A stretch of 64,000 nt of DNA from Pedobacter endophyticus (GCF_015679185.1 NZ_CP064939.1:2790001-2854000); one strand, 5' to 3'. Positions 1 to 8,697 are shown, counted from the first letter of the stretch. Program-made: numbers and translations. The notes: a model not told the origin generated them from the letters alone.

Positions 1-696
1 GCCAAGCTTACCGCCGAACAGCGTGCCAACATTGAGGCCGACGGTTTGGTTAAGGATTTAGTAGAGCAAATTGCATTCGAAGCTCGAAAAAGTGAATACA
101 TCGATCAAAAATCAGGCGTTTCGGCAAGGTTGACCATATCTGCCTACGAAAATTTAATCAGCACAGCTGAGCGCAGAATGCTCATATCCGGCGAAAAAAA
201 TACATTCGTCCGCTTATCAGACCTTGCGGGAATCATTCCTGCAATAACAGGAAAAATTGAACTCGTTTACGAGGGCGAATTGGAAGGACCTGCACATGTA
301 GCCACCACGTTAATTGGCAAGGCTGTAAAAACGCTGTTTGCCCGTTATTTTCCTGACCCGGAAAAGGCCAAGAAATCCAAAAACGCAAACCCTTATTCGG
401 AAATTACAGAATGGTTTACCGAAGGACACAACGTAGATGTAACCGATACGTTAACCAATGCGCAATACAAAAGGGCATTAATGCTTGTGCCAAGCTTGTA
501 CGATACGGTGAAAAAATTTCACGCGAAGTTGAGCGAAAACCAAACGCTGCTGCTGATGGAGTTCGTATTACACGGGTTAGCAGAATATTCTCAGCTCAGC
601 AAAAACTACCTTAACGGTGGGTTTGGCTTTTCTGACATGTTCGGTAGTTTGTTCAACGCCGAGTTTGATGAGGAAGACGAAGACGACTTTAGATAA
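1..696 (+). CDS. C-terminal part of an AAA+ ATPase (MoxR/magnesium-chelatase-like), cut by the window edge
   Basis: The frame is open from base 1, so the TTG at 46 is internal and the true start lies upstream of the window. About 231 residues are visible. They lack the Walker A and B region, which would lie in the missing N-terminal half. The visible part is mostly helical, with the segment SGVSARLTISAYENLISTAE, and ends in a strongly acidic tail (FDEEDEDDFR). It resembles the C-terminal lid and tail of ATPases that Bacteroidota annotations call magnesium chelatase or sigma-54-interacting regulator. This rests on family recognition only, since no catalytic motif is visible. A strong terminator follows about 20 bp after the stop, so this is the last gene of its transcript. 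Confidence 0.55.
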   Translation, partial: AKLTAEQRANIEADGLVKDLVEQIAFEARKSEYIDQKSGVSARLTISAYENLISTAERRMLISGEKNTFVRLSDLAGIIPAITGKIELVYEGELEGPAHVATTLIGKAVKTLFARYFPDPEKAKKSKNANPYSEITEWFTEGHNVDVTDTLTNAQYKRALMLVPSLYDTVKKFHAKLSENQTLLLMEFVLHGLAEYSQLSKNYLNGGFGFSDMFGSLFNAEFDEEDEDDFR

Positions 697-718
697 ATTT
701 TAATTGTGCATTTTTTAT

Positions 719-767
719 AGCTTTGATTAATTCTTTTTAACAGGAAAGAAGATCAAAGCTTTTTTAT
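719..767 (+). terminator. Rho-independent terminator after the ATPase gene
   Basis: The arms AGCTTTGAT (719-728) and ATCAAAGCT (752-760) pair. The stem extends inward through TTCTTT/AAAGAA, and a T-rich run follows at 761-770. It separates the ATPase gene from the downstream phosphoesterase gene. Confidence 0.8.
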
Positions 768-783
768 TTTATAAAACTTTTTC

Positions 784-2025
784 ATGGGAAGATTACCGTT
801 TATTATTGCCGCCTGTATCCTCATTACGGCTTTCGATATTTATTTTTACCGGGCCATTATTGCCGTATTTAAGTGGAAGCCGCGAACCAAAAAAGTCTTC
901 GCCATCCTTTATTGGAGCTACAGCATACTCCTGATTGTGGGTGTATTTGCCGGCATTTACCTGAACCTCTTCCTCACTTTAAGAGCCATTATTTTAGTGG
1001 CATTCTTTTTAACCGTTGCCTGCAAAATAGCGATGTTGCCGTTCTTGATTTTAGACGATTTACGCCGATTATCGATCAAAATTTTCAGGAGAAAGCGAGT
1101 TACTAAAGATCAACCCATTACCGAGGCCGAACCGATTTCGCGTTCTGAGTTTTTGGTAAAGGCGGGCCTGGTTGCCGCAGCCGTTCCGCTAACATCGCTT
1201 AGCTGGGGCATTATTTCCGGTGCCTACGATTATCAGGTGAGGCGTGTAAACTTAATACTTCCAAATCTTCCAAAAGCGTTTGACGGGATTACTTTGGGTC
1301 AAGTTTCAGATATCCATTCAGGCAGTTTCTATAACAAAACAGCCGTTAAGGGGGGTGTAGAAATGTTAATGAAAGAGAAGCCAGATTTCGTTTTTTTCAC
1401 AGGCGATTTGGTGAATAACCTCACTAATGAAGTACGAGATTATCAGGATATATTTTCGAAAGTTAAGGCTCCCCTTGGCGTTTATTCTTCACTCGGCAAT
1501 CACGATTACGGCGATTATTATTTCGGGAAGGAATCATCGCCGGCAAAAGTGAAAAATCTTAAAGATATGATCGACGTTCATAAGGTGATGGGCTACGACT
1601 TGTTGATGAACGAAAATCGCCGTTTAAAGGTTGATGGTGAGGAAATAGGAATATTAGGAATCGAAAATTGGGGAATGGGCCGCTTTCCGAAGTATGGAAA
1701 AATGGAACTGGCGGTTCAAAATACCGACGATTTGCCAGTAAAGCTTTTATTGAGCCACGACCCTTCGCACTGGCGAGGAGAGGTTCTACAAAAGTACCCC
1801 CAAATCGATGCCATGTTTAGCGGACATACACACGGAATGCAATTTGGCGTTCGTTTGAAAGAATACCAGTGGAGCCCGATCCAATACATTTATAAAGAAT
1901 GGGCGGGGTTGTATCACGAACAGCACCAACAGCTTTATGTTAATGTAGGCTATGGCTTTTTGGGCTATCCGGGCAGAGTCGGCATTTTGCCTGAGATCAC
2001 GATTTTTACGTTGAAAAAATCTTAA
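784..2025 (+). CDS. Membrane-anchored metallophosphoesterase (calcineurin-like)
   Basis: A protein of 413 residues. About three hydrophobic segments occupy residues 1-95. A fourth, near residues 122-145, is preceded by SRSEFLVKAG, which resembles a Tat signal with the second arginine missing. The calcineurin-like phosphoesterase domain starts near residue 160. Its metal-binding motifs are in order: SDIHSG (about 175), GDLVNN (about 207), GNHDYG (about 237), a histidine in SHDP, and SGHTHG (about 345). This is the layout of YaeI/YkuE-type enzymes, which hydrolyse phosphoesters using two metal ions. The substrate cannot be read from the sequence. The catalytic domain probably faces the periplasm. 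The gene appears to stand alone. Confidence 0.85.
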   Translation: MGRLPFIIAACILITAFDIYFYRAIIAVFKWKPRTKKVFAILYWSYSILLIVGVFAGIYLNLFLTLRAIILVAFFLTVACKIAMLPFLILDDLRRLSIKIFRRKRVTKDQPITEAEPISRSEFLVKAGLVAAAVPLTSLSWGIISGAYDYQVRRVNLILPNLPKAFDGITLGQVSDIHSGSFYNKTAVKGGVEMLMKEKPDFVFFTGDLVNNLTNEVRDYQDIFSKVKAPLGVYSSLGNHDYGDYYFGKESSPAKVKNLKDMIDVHKVMGYDLLMNENRRLKVDGEEIGILGIENWGMGRFPKYGKMELAVQNTDDLPVKLLLSHDPSHWRGEVLQKYPQIDAMFSGHTHGMQFGVRLKEYQWSPIQYIYKEWAGLYHEQHQQLYVNVGYGFLGYPGRVGILPEITIFTLKKS

Positions 2026-2065
2026 AAATTCTTGTATATTTATGTTGTAATGTAAATCTATAGTT

Positions 2066-2239
2066 ATGGTAATCGTGATTGATAAGAAAATCGACCAGAG
2101 AAAAGTAAAAGAGGCCCTGAAAAAACTCGAAGACTGCCAAGCTAAAAAAACTAAGTTGGCAGATTTTTACGGCAAGCTGAAAAACACTTTCGGCGATGGT
2201 GTCGAATACCAAGAAGAAATAAGAGGTGAGTGGAATTAA
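2066..2239 (+). CDS. Small antitoxin-like protein upstream of a broken PIN toxin
   Basis: A 57-residue ORF starting at ATG 2066 (MVIVIDKKID). It is highly charged and lysine/glutamate-rich, with a helical middle (KKLEDCQAKKTKLADFYGKL). Its last codons overlap the GTG start of the PIN-domain remnant (2226) by 14 bases. Such overlap is typical of type II toxin-antitoxin pairs, where the small antitoxin comes first. No DNA-binding motif is obvious, so the antitoxin role rests on size, composition and position. The partner toxin is degraded, so this gene may be a relic or an orphan antitoxin. Confidence 0.55.
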   Translation: MVIVIDKKIDQRKVKEALKKLEDCQAKKTKLADFYGKLKNTFGDGVEYQEEIRGEWN

Positions 2240-2384
2240 GTATGTTGTAGATACGAATTGCTTTATTTACCTCTTAGACGAAAACCCTATACTGGTGCCG
2301 TTTATAGATAGCACCTGGGCGTTCTCCTACATTACCGAAATCGAAGTGAAAAACATTGACTGCATAATAGTTGAAGTCACATAG
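2226..2384 (+). pseudogene. VapC-like PIN-domain toxin with an internal deletion
   Basis: A GTG-started frame of 52 residues begins KYVVDTNCFIYLLDENP, which is the N-terminal strand of a PIN ribonuclease with its first catalytic aspartate (VDTN). It continues to FSYITEIE, the segment holding the conserved glutamate, then jumps directly to KNIDCIIVEVT and a stop. In intact relatives of about 120-130 residues, that last segment is the C-terminal strand. The middle, with the remaining acidic residues, is therefore gone. The join keeps the frame. The product should have no nuclease activity. The family is clear; the deletion is inferred from the expected PIN layout. Confidence 0.65.
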
Positions 2385-2385
2385 C

Positions 2386-2423
2386 AACAAAAAACCCTCT
2401 TGATCTTCACATCAAAAGGGTTT
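2386..2423 (-). terminator. Terminator for the DUF2383 gene
   Basis: The arms AAACCCTCTTGAT (2392-2404) and ATCAAAAGGGTTT (2411-2423) pair with one mismatch. On the minus strand the hairpin is followed by TTTTTTGTT. It lies just after the stop of the minus-strand gene at 2447 and two bases past the stop of the plus-strand PIN remnant. Confidence 0.75.
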
Positions 2424-2446
2424 CTCATTTATGACTAAAGCTAAAC

Positions 2447-2902
2447 TTACGCTTGAGAATCGCGTAATCTCTTAATTTCGTCGTGCGACGTTCTCAATAA
2501 TGCTTTTTGCTCAGAAATCAATGTTCTCAAGTGCGAAGGTAAATCTTCATCTTCTAAAGCCATTTTATAAGCATTCTGTGCTGCGTCTTCACCGAATTCG
2601 CAATTATTTAATACCGTTTGGCGATCGTGGCCTGTAAACAATGCCTTAACATCCATCCATGCACGGTAAATTTTACCAGAGTTTGTAGTTCCTGTATCAA
2701 TATCCTCGCCCAAAGCTGCTATTTCAGTAGCTAAGGCCATTTTATATTTCTGACTCTCTTCGATCATATTTAAAAACAACGATTTTAAATCAGCGTCGCT
2801 ATCTGTTAATTCTTTACGTGCTTTTTCATAACCTTCAATACGGTCGTTATTAATTTGAACTAGGTCATTTAAAACCTCTGTAGTTGCTGTTGTAGATTTC
2901 AT
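2447..2902 (-). CDS. PA2169-family four-helix-bundle protein (DUF2383)
   Basis: A protein of 151 residues, almost all predicted helix and ferritin-like in pattern. It opens with TEVLNDLVQINNDRIEGYEKA and contains paired acidic and histidine positions such as FGEDAAQNAYKMAL and SEQKALLRTSHDEIKRLRD. This matches the DUF2383/PA2169 family, small stress-linked four-helix proteins found in Pedobacter and Pseudomonas. Their biochemical role is not established. There is no signal peptide, so it is cytoplasmic. It stands alone, with its own terminator downstream. Confidence 0.8.
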   Translation of the reverse strand: MKSTTATTEVLNDLVQINNDRIEGYEKARKELTDSDADLKSLFLNMIEESQKYKMALATEIAALGEDIDTGTTNSGKIYRAWMDVKALFTGHDRQTVLNNCEFGEDAAQNAYKMALEDEDLPSHLRTLISEQKALLRTSHDEIKRLRDSQA

Positions 2903-3105
2903 ATTTTTTATAGATTTTGATGTATTATTTAAACAGACTATGATACAAAAGGTTTGTCATTTTATTTAAAACCTTATTCGCTATCGTTTTCATCAAAACA
3001 AACTGGCGGGCATATCAAAATTGGAAACGCTATTGATGCGACCAAAAAAACCTTTACTTGCGGTGAATGCTACAAACATTAAAGCGCATTGGATGTTTTA
3101 GCTTG

Positions 3106-3795
3106 ATGAACGCTTTGTTGCAAACTCCCCCTGATGGCGGCACTGTTTACGCCGAAACCAACCTCAATTATTTATTTCCGGAGCCGTTAAACACCATAAC
3201 CAGTTGCTTCTTTTTGCTTATTGCCGTTTACTGGACGGTTAAACTTTGGGGAAATTTTAAATGCCACCACTTTTTGAGCGCATCCTTGGTTGTGCTTTAC
3301 ATCGGAGGAATTGGCGGCACAACCTATCATGGTTTCAGGCGCTGGCCCATTTTTATTATGATGGATTGGATGCCCATCATGGTGCTATGTATTTCGGCTG
3401 GAGTTTACTTTTTGGCAAAAATTACACGGTGGTATTTCGCGGCCATGGTTATCGCGGTCTACGCGGTTTTTCAATTGTTTATCAGAAAATTTTTCTCAGG
3501 CGGCGACATTCAGATCTTCATTAACATCAACTACGCGTTAATGGCTGCTATTGTGCTTTTCCCTGTATTGGGTTATTTAATTAAAACGCAATGGCAAAAC
3601 GGTAAATGGGTTGGACTAGCACTGTTGGCATTCGTTTTTGCCTTAACTTTTCGCATTGCCGACAAGTTCGAGCTGCTTAGCGTTGGAACTCATTTTTTAT
3701 GGCATACCTTTGGCGCAATTGCTTGTTTCTGTATGTTAAACTATATTTATTTAATCAATGCAAAGGCCATCTCGCCACCTACACCCAAGCAGTAA
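3106..3795 (+). CDS. CREST-type (ceramidase-like) integral membrane protein
   Basis: The ATG at 3106 (MNALLQTPPDGG) is preferred over the in-frame ATG at 3067, which only adds a basic stretch; 229 residues result. There are seven hydrophobic segments. The conserved polar residues fit the CREST membrane hydrolase superfamily (alkaline ceramidases, PAQR receptors): a histidine in GGTTYHGF, an aspartate in MMDWMP, and paired histidines in THFLWH on the last segment. In CREST enzymes these residues bind a catalytic metal for amide or ester hydrolysis within the membrane. The substrate here is unknown. The superfamily is inferred from the motif pattern. A second CREST/PAQR protein lies at 27929-28558. 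Confidence 0.6.
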   Translation: MNALLQTPPDGGTVYAETNLNYLFPEPLNTITSCFFLLIAVYWTVKLWGNFKCHHFLSASLVVLYIGGIGGTTYHGFRRWPIFIMMDWMPIMVLCISAGVYFLAKITRWYFAAMVIAVYAVFQLFIRKFFSGGDIQIFININYALMAAIVLFPVLGYLIKTQWQNGKWVGLALLAFVFALTFRIADKFELLSVGTHFLWHTFGAIACFCMLNYIYLINAKAISPPTPKQ

Positions 3796-3939
3796 AGCAG
3801 CGGCTGAACAATAGCGGGGCTACCATTCGGCGGTTGACAGACAAACCAATTAATATTGAGCGAGAGAAAATTGTTTTTGGCAAAGCCTGTAAGAAAACAC
3901 TTCATAATCAGATGCGTTAACAAACGGCCTCATGTTAAG

Positions 3940-4707
3940 TTACAATGTGGAGTGCGCTTTGGAGTAATCCAGTTTCTTTTGCTTGCCAATGGCATATTCT
4001 ATCCCTCCCAGCAGGTGTTTCAAAAACTTTTCATCGCTCCAGGTTTGGTCGGTATGCCCCATTGAGGTATAAAAAGCCCTTCCGCCATCGAAGCTATGGT
4101 ACCAGCTGAACGGATGAAAGTTTCCGTTGGTGCCGCCTTTGTACGAGGTTTCATCGATGGAGATTAAAACGTGGATATCGGGATTGATATTCTTGAAATT
4201 GTATAATTCGTCTTTGTGCATCCAGATAGAATCAGTTAAGAATTTGGTTGATGGATGCTTTTTATCTTTAACAATAAACCTGGCCTCTTGCACAGCCGGG
4301 TGACTCGTAAAATAAGCACCGGCCAATTTTCCATACCAGGGCCAATCGTATTCCGTATCAGTCGCTGCATGTATGCCAACATAGGCGCCGCCGGCCTGAA
4401 TATATCTTTCAAAAGCAACTTGTTGGGCGTTGTCTAACACATCGCCTGTTGTGCTCAAAAAAACCACCACCGTATATTTTTTCAGGTTTTCTTCGGTAAA
4501 TGCTGTTGCGTTTTCTGTCGTATCTACATCAAAATGATTTGACAATCCGAGCTTCATAATTGCGGCTTTGCCTGCGCCGATAGATGCATGCCTAAACCCT
4601 TTGGTTTTCGAGAAAACAAGAATTTTTGGGTTGTTCTTTATCCAGGCATGGCTCTGTAGCGAGAAGATCAAGAAAGACAATAAGCAAAGAAAATGGCGCT
4701 TTTTCAT
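3940..4707 (-). CDS. Secreted ThuA-domain protein
   Basis: A protein of 255 residues with an N-terminal signal peptide (about residues 1-21, ending in SHA). A ThuA domain of glutamine-amidotransferase-like fold follows: KILVFSKTKGFRHASI at the start, then GGAYVGIHAATDTEYDWPWYG, FTSHP, and FHPFSWYHSFDGGRAFYTSM with GHTDQTW near the end. ThuA proteins act on trehalose and related sugars, for example in the oxidative conversion of disaccharides. In Bacteroidota many are secreted. The exact reaction cannot be assigned. It is co-directional with the phosphatase gene at 4768 but separated by 60 bp. Confidence 0.85.
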   Translation of the reverse strand: MKKRHFLCLLSFLIFSLQSHAWIKNNPKILVFSKTKGFRHASIGAGKAAIMKLGLSNHFDVDTTENATAFTEENLKKYTVVVFLSTTGDVLDNAQQVAFERYIQAGGAYVGIHAATDTEYDWPWYGKLAGAYFTSHPAVQEARFIVKDKKHPSTKFLTDSIWMHKDELYNFKNINPDIHVLISIDETSYKGGTNGNFHPFSWYHSFDGGRAFYTSMGHTDQTWSDEKFLKHLLGGIEYAIGKQKKLDYSKAHSTL

Positions 4708-4767
4708 ATCGGTTTTGGTTAGTAGGCAAATGTAGTCAATTGCGATTGTTTAAATGGATACATAAAA

Positions 4768-5202
4768 CTAAGAAAGTTGCTCGATAATTTCGAAACATCT
4801 TTGTTCAACCTGTTTACATACTGGCGCAAACAGCCCACTATCCCAATACGGATCTGTAACTTCATCGTTATCTAAAAAAAGTCGCACTTTTTTGCGGTCG
4901 TTATCTGTTGTTGCGAGGGCTTGAACATCTTTCAAATTGTTCTTATCCATTACCAGAATCAGATCGTAATCGGCAAACATTGCCGATACGAACTGTTGCG
5001 CCCTTTGGCGGCTAATGTCGTAACCCAAAGCACTGGCAGCAATAACACTTCGGGCATCGGGCGCTTTGCCAATATGCCAGTTTCCGGTTCCTGCGGAAGC
5101 AATCTTCCAGTTAAGGTTTCTTTCATTCACCAGGTGTCGCATGATGCCTTCGGCGAGTGGAGAGCGACAAATATTACCCAAACAAACCATTAAAATGTTC
5201 AT
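4768..5202 (-). CDS. Low-molecular-weight protein-tyrosine phosphatase
   Basis: A protein of 144 residues. The active-site loop CLGNICRS starts at Cys7, the nucleophile, with Arg13. The general-acid loop DPYWDSG is near residue 117. This is the complete LMW-PTP layout. Such enzymes remove phosphate from tyrosine, often on capsule-related kinases, and some act on arginine phosphate. Its start overlaps the end of the oxyR gene by 4 bases, so the two are almost certainly co-transcribed and translationally coupled. The catalytic cysteine is of the oxidation-sensitive type, which makes the pairing with a peroxide sensor notable. Confidence 0.9.
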   Translation of the reverse strand: MNILMVCLGNICRSPLAEGIMRHLVNERNLNWKIASAGTGNWHIGKAPDARSVIAASALGYDISRQRAQQFVSAMFADYDLILVMDKNNLKDVQALATTDNDRKKVRLFLDNDEVTDPYWDSGLFAPVCKQVEQRCFEIIEQLS

Positions 5203-6131
5203 ATGCCTACAATATCCTTTTTCTTCTTTTGTTTCATTGTTTTTGGTATAATCGAAAGAATTTCATCTCTTAAGGCGTTCAACATTCTCATTTTGATGAA
5301 ATTTTTATGCGTAACCAAACTAATTTCGCGAACAGGTTCGGGCGATTTGAAATAGCGGATTTTCCCTGCCTGCTTTGCGCTTAATTCGGCAATGGCCAGC
5401 TCGGGCAAAAGTGTTGCTCCACCATTTAAATCGACCATCCGAACCAGGGTTTCTACACTTCCCGTATTGTATTCCAGCCCCTGTAAACGATTGTTCTTCG
5501 TCGATCGGCAAATGTTCAACACCTGGTTTCGCATGCAGTGCCCCTCATTAAGCAACCAAATATTTTCGCCGTTGAGGTCTTCGGCATCAACCGATTTCTT
5601 TTTGTAGAGCTTACTGTTTTTGCTAATGTAGCTCACAAAATTTTCGTAGTAAAGCGGTGTTTCAGCAATGTTCGAATCTGTTAGCGGCGTGGCCAGTATT
5701 CCGCAATCGAGCACGCCGGTTTTTAAATGCTGAACAATATCTTCAGTGGTATATTCCCAAATTAACAGCTTTAAGTCCGGATATTTTTCGAGCATTGCAG
5801 AAATTACCTGGGGCAACAAATACGGCGCTACGGTTGGGATTACACCAATGCGCAATTCGCCCAAAATATCTTGTTGCTGGCTGTTTATCAGCTCTTTTAC
5901 CTTTGCGCTTTCTTGCAATATAATCCGGGCCTGAGCAATAATCTGACTGCCAATTTCTGTAGGTGTAACGGGCTGCTTGCTTCTGTCGAAGATTTTTACG
6001 CTCAGCAATTCCTCCAGTTTTTGCACTTGCATGCTCAATGTTGGTTGGGTAACAAAGCACTTGTCGGCGGCGGTAACAAAACTTCTATAAGTATCTACGG
6101 CAACAATATATTCCAGCTGAACCAACGTCAT
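5199..6131 (-). CDS. oxyR: OxyR-type LysR regulator (peroxide sensor)
   Basis: A protein of 310 residues. The N-terminal LysR winged helix spans residues 1-60 (SFVTAADKCFVTQPTLSMQV is the recognition region), followed by a linker helix and a periplasmic-binding-protein-like sensor domain. The decisive motif is EGHCMRNQVLNIC, with cysteines at 199 and 208. These are exactly the numbers of the redox pair that forms a disulfide on peroxide exposure in E. coli OxyR. It should activate antioxidant genes, but no katG or ahpC target lies nearby. It overlaps the phosphatase gene downstream by 4 bases. Upstream lies the long repeat array. Confidence 0.92.
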   Translation of the reverse strand: MTLVQLEYIVAVDTYRSFVTAADKCFVTQPTLSMQVQKLEELLSVKIFDRSKQPVTPTEIGSQIIAQARIILQESAKVKELINSQQQDILGELRIGVIPTVAPYLLPQVISAMLEKYPDLKLLIWEYTTEDIVQHLKTGVLDCGILATPLTDSNIAETPLYYENFVSYISKNSKLYKKKSVDAEDLNGENIWLLNEGHCMRNQVLNICRSTKNNRLQGLEYNTGSVETLVRMVDLNGGATLLPELAIAELSAKQAGKIRYFKSPEPVREISLVTHKNFIKMRMLNALRDEILSIIPKTMKQKKKKDIVGI

Positions 6132-6206
6132 ATAGGTATAATTTATTTATATTTTCAAATATATCGATTATAACTATATTAAGAAATATAGAGCGAAGAT
6201 TTTTGC

Positions 6207-7625
6207 TCGGAGGGGCTTCGACTCCGCTCAGCCTGACAACTAGGAAAAAAATACGTGGATATAAATGAACTATCATATCAACTGTCACCCTGAGCGGTCC
6301 ACTGTCACCCTGAGCGGAGTCGAAGGGCAAATCCATAATTCAATAGATTACAAAATCACGTCAATCATAACTCGCTGAAGGAACGTTGAAACGGACTTCG
6401 ACTCCGCTCTGCCTGACAACCAGGAAAAAAATATCGTGGGTGTAATGACGCATCACATCAATTGTCACCCTGAGCGGTCCAATGTCACCCTGAGCGGAGT
6501 CGAAGGGCAAATCTGTAATTCAATCAATTATCAAAACACGTCAATCATAACTCGCTGAAGGAGCGTTGAAACGGGCTTCGACTCCGCTCTGCCTGACAAC
6601 CAGAAAAAAAATATCGTGGGTGTAATGACGCATCACATCAATTGTCACCCTGAGCGGTCCAATGTCACCCTGAGCGGAGTCGAAGGGAAAATCCATAATT
6701 CAATCGATTACCAAAACACGTCAATCATAACTCGCAGAAAGAGCGTTGAACGGGCTTCGACTCCGCTCAGCCTGACAACTAGGAAAAAAAATATCAAGGA
6801 TATAAATGAACCATCATATCAATTGTCACCCTGAGCGGTCCACTGTCACCCTGAGCGGAGAAGAAGGGCAAATCCATAATTCAATCGATTGCCAAAACAC
6901 GTCAATCAAAACTCGCTGAAGGAACGTTGAAACGGGCTTCGACTCCGCTCAGCCTGACAACTAGGGAAAAAAATATCAAGGATATAAATGAACCATCATA
7001 TCAATTGTCACCCTGAGCGGTCCACTGTCACCCTGAGCGGAGTCGAAGGGCAAGTCTACAGTTCAATCAATTACCAAATCACGTTAATCATAACTTGCTG
7101 AAGGAACGTTGAAACGGGCTTCGACTCCGCTCAGCCTGTTAACAAGAAGAAAAAATATCGTGGATGTAATGAACCATCATATCAACTGCCACCCTGAGCG
7201 GAGTCGAAGGGCAAATCTACAATTCAATCGATTACCAAAACACGTTAATCATAACTTGCTGAAGGAACGTTGAAACGGGCTTCGACTCCGCTCTGCCTGA
7301 TAACAAGAAGAAAAAATATTGTGGATATAATGAACCATCATATCAATTGTCACCCTGAGCGGTCCACTGTCACCCTGAGCGGAGTCGAAGGGCAAATCTG
7401 TAATTCAATCGATTACCAAATCACGTCAATCATAACTCGCAGAAAGAGCATTGAAAAGGGCTTCGACTCCGCTCAGCCTGACAACTAGAAGAAAAAATCG
7501 TGGATATAAATGAACCATCATATCAACTGTCACCCTGAGCGGTCCAATGTCACCCTGAGCGGAGTCGAAGGGCAAATCTGTAATTCAATCAATTTTCAAA
7601 TCACTTCGACTCCACTCTGCCTGAC
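6207..7625. repeat. Tandem array of about eight 180-bp units (repeat family A)
   Basis: The string CTTCGACTCCGCTC begins at 6216, 6396, 6576, 6755, 6937, 7119, 7280 and 7461, and a variant begins at 7604. This gives periods of 180, 180, 179, 182, 182, 161, 181 and 143. Each full unit carries an inverted pair: CTTCGACTCCGCTCAGCCTG early, and CCCTGAGCGGAGTCGAAGGG about 110 bases later. Between them is a second shorter CCCTGAGCGG copy. The 161-bp unit lacks one 20-bp piece (GGTCCACTGTCACCCTGAGC), and the last unit lacks its 3' part. Unit ends carry GAACGTTGAAACGGGC. Short frames inside the array are repeat artefacts. The array separates the divergently read oxyR side from the 3' end of the fucose synthase gene. 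Confidence 0.9.
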
Positions 7626-7654
7626 ATGTTAACAAATACACGCAAGTTGGTCTG

Positions 7655-8581
7655 CTAATACCTGCTTTCAAAATCCTGATACGCCAAAGCGATGCCTTCG
7701 GGTAATTCGATTTGGTGTTTCCAGCCAAGTGCATGCAGTTTGCTTACATCCATCAGCTTGCGAGGAGTTCCGTCGGGTTTTGAGGCGTCGAAAACCAATT
7801 CGCCATCGAAGCCCAGCACGTCCTTAATCAACAGCGCCAGATCTTTTATTGTTAAATCGTGGCCTGTGCCTATGTTTATCAAATTAGGCTCGTTATAATT
7901 CTCCATCAAAAAGTAGCAGGCATCAGCCAAATCATCGGCAAACAAAAACTCACGCAGTGGAGAGCCGGATCCCCAAACGGTAACCTGTTTCTCATTGTTA
8001 ACCTTTGCCTCGTGTACCTTGCGAATTAAAGCCGGCAACACATGTGAATTTTGCGGATGGTAATTATCATTGTAACCGTAAAGATTTGTTGGCATAACGG
8101 AAATGAAGTTGCAACCATACTGATCGCGATAAGCATCGCACATTTTTATGCCAGCAATTTTGGCAATGGCATAAGGCTCATTGGTATGCTCTAACGTTCC
8201 GGTTAACAAATAATCTTCTTTTAAAGGCTGTGGCGCCATTTTAGGATAAATACAGCTGGAGCCGAGGAACATGAGTTTCTTTACTCCGTTAACGTAAGCG
8301 CTGTGGATAACGTTATTCTGAATTGCCAGATTCTCGTAAAGGAAATCGGCACGATAAGTATTATTGGCAACAATTCCGCCTACCTTGGCGGCAGCCAGGA
8401 ACACATAATCGGGCTTTTCTTCTTCAAAAAACTGAGCCACAGCTTCCTGGTTTCTTAAATCTAATTCCGACGATGTTTTAACAAGGATATGCTCAAACCC
8501 CTCTTTTTGCAATTTACGATAGATTGCTGAACCAACCATGCCACGATGACCAGCAACATAAACTTTAGCGTTTTTTTCCAA
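7655..8581 (-). CDS. fcl: GDP-L-fucose synthase
   Basis: A protein of 308 residues of the extended short-chain dehydrogenase type. The NADP-binding glycine motif is GHRGMVGS near residue 11. The catalytic serine is in LGSSCIYP, and the YAIAK motif gives Tyr and Lys. [14 protein letters not shown] and [14 protein letters not shown] are typical of Fcl/WcaG. It converts GDP-4-keto-6-deoxymannose to GDP-L-fucose by epimerisation and reduction, supplying fucose for surface polysaccharide or glycoprotein. The partner GDP-mannose dehydratase (gmd), usually adjacent, is not in the window. A minus-7 box lies 21 bases upstream of the start. Confidence 0.93.
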   Translation of the reverse strand: MEKNAKVYVAGHRGMVGSAIYRKLQKEGFEHILVKTSSELDLRNQEAVAQFFEEEKPDYVFLAAAKVGGIVANNTYRADFLYENLAIQNNVIHSAYVNGVKKLMFLGSSCIYPKMAPQPLKEDYLLTGTLEHTNEPYAIAKIAGIKMCDAYRDQYGCNFISVMPTNLYGYNDNYHPQNSHVLPALIRKVHEAKVNNEKQVTVWGSGSPLREFLFADDLADACYFLMENYNEPNLINIGTGHDLTIKDLALLIKDVLGFDGELVFDASKPDGTPRKLMDVSKLHALGWKHQIELPEGIALAYQDFESRY

Positions 8582-8602
8582 TGTGATTATTTTTGATGTG
8601 CA

Positions 8603-8611
8603 GCAAAAATA
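8603..8611 (-). promoter_or_regulatory. Minus-7 box for fcl
   Basis: TATTTTTGC on the minus strand fits the Bacteroidota minus-7 consensus TAnnTTTG. It lies about 21 bases before the fcl ATG. No clear minus-33 TTG is seen at the expected distance. Confidence 0.5.
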
Positions 8612-8676
8612 CGATTGATTAAGTAAAACTGTTTGACTTATACTGTAAAAAGAAACAACAATATTTTATTTAATTG

Positions 8677-8685
8677 TAAATTTGC
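8677..8685 (+). promoter_or_regulatory. Minus-7 box for the trmB operon
   Basis: TAAATTTGC fits TAnnTTTG and lies only 12 bases before the TTG start at 8698. Transcription should begin about 5 bases after the box, so the leader would be roughly 10 nt and too short for a normal ribosome binding site. Confidence 0.5.
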
Positions 8686-8697
8686 AAGAAAAAACTT

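Noticed and set aside
6085..7488. Several frames of 70-85 codons inside the 180-bp array
   Set aside because: They recur with the repeat unit, contain translated repeat sequence, and show no family character or start signals.
6207..7625. Possible CRISPR array
   Set aside because: Units are 180 bp of continuous similarity, with no short repeat alternating with unique spacers and no cas gene nearby.
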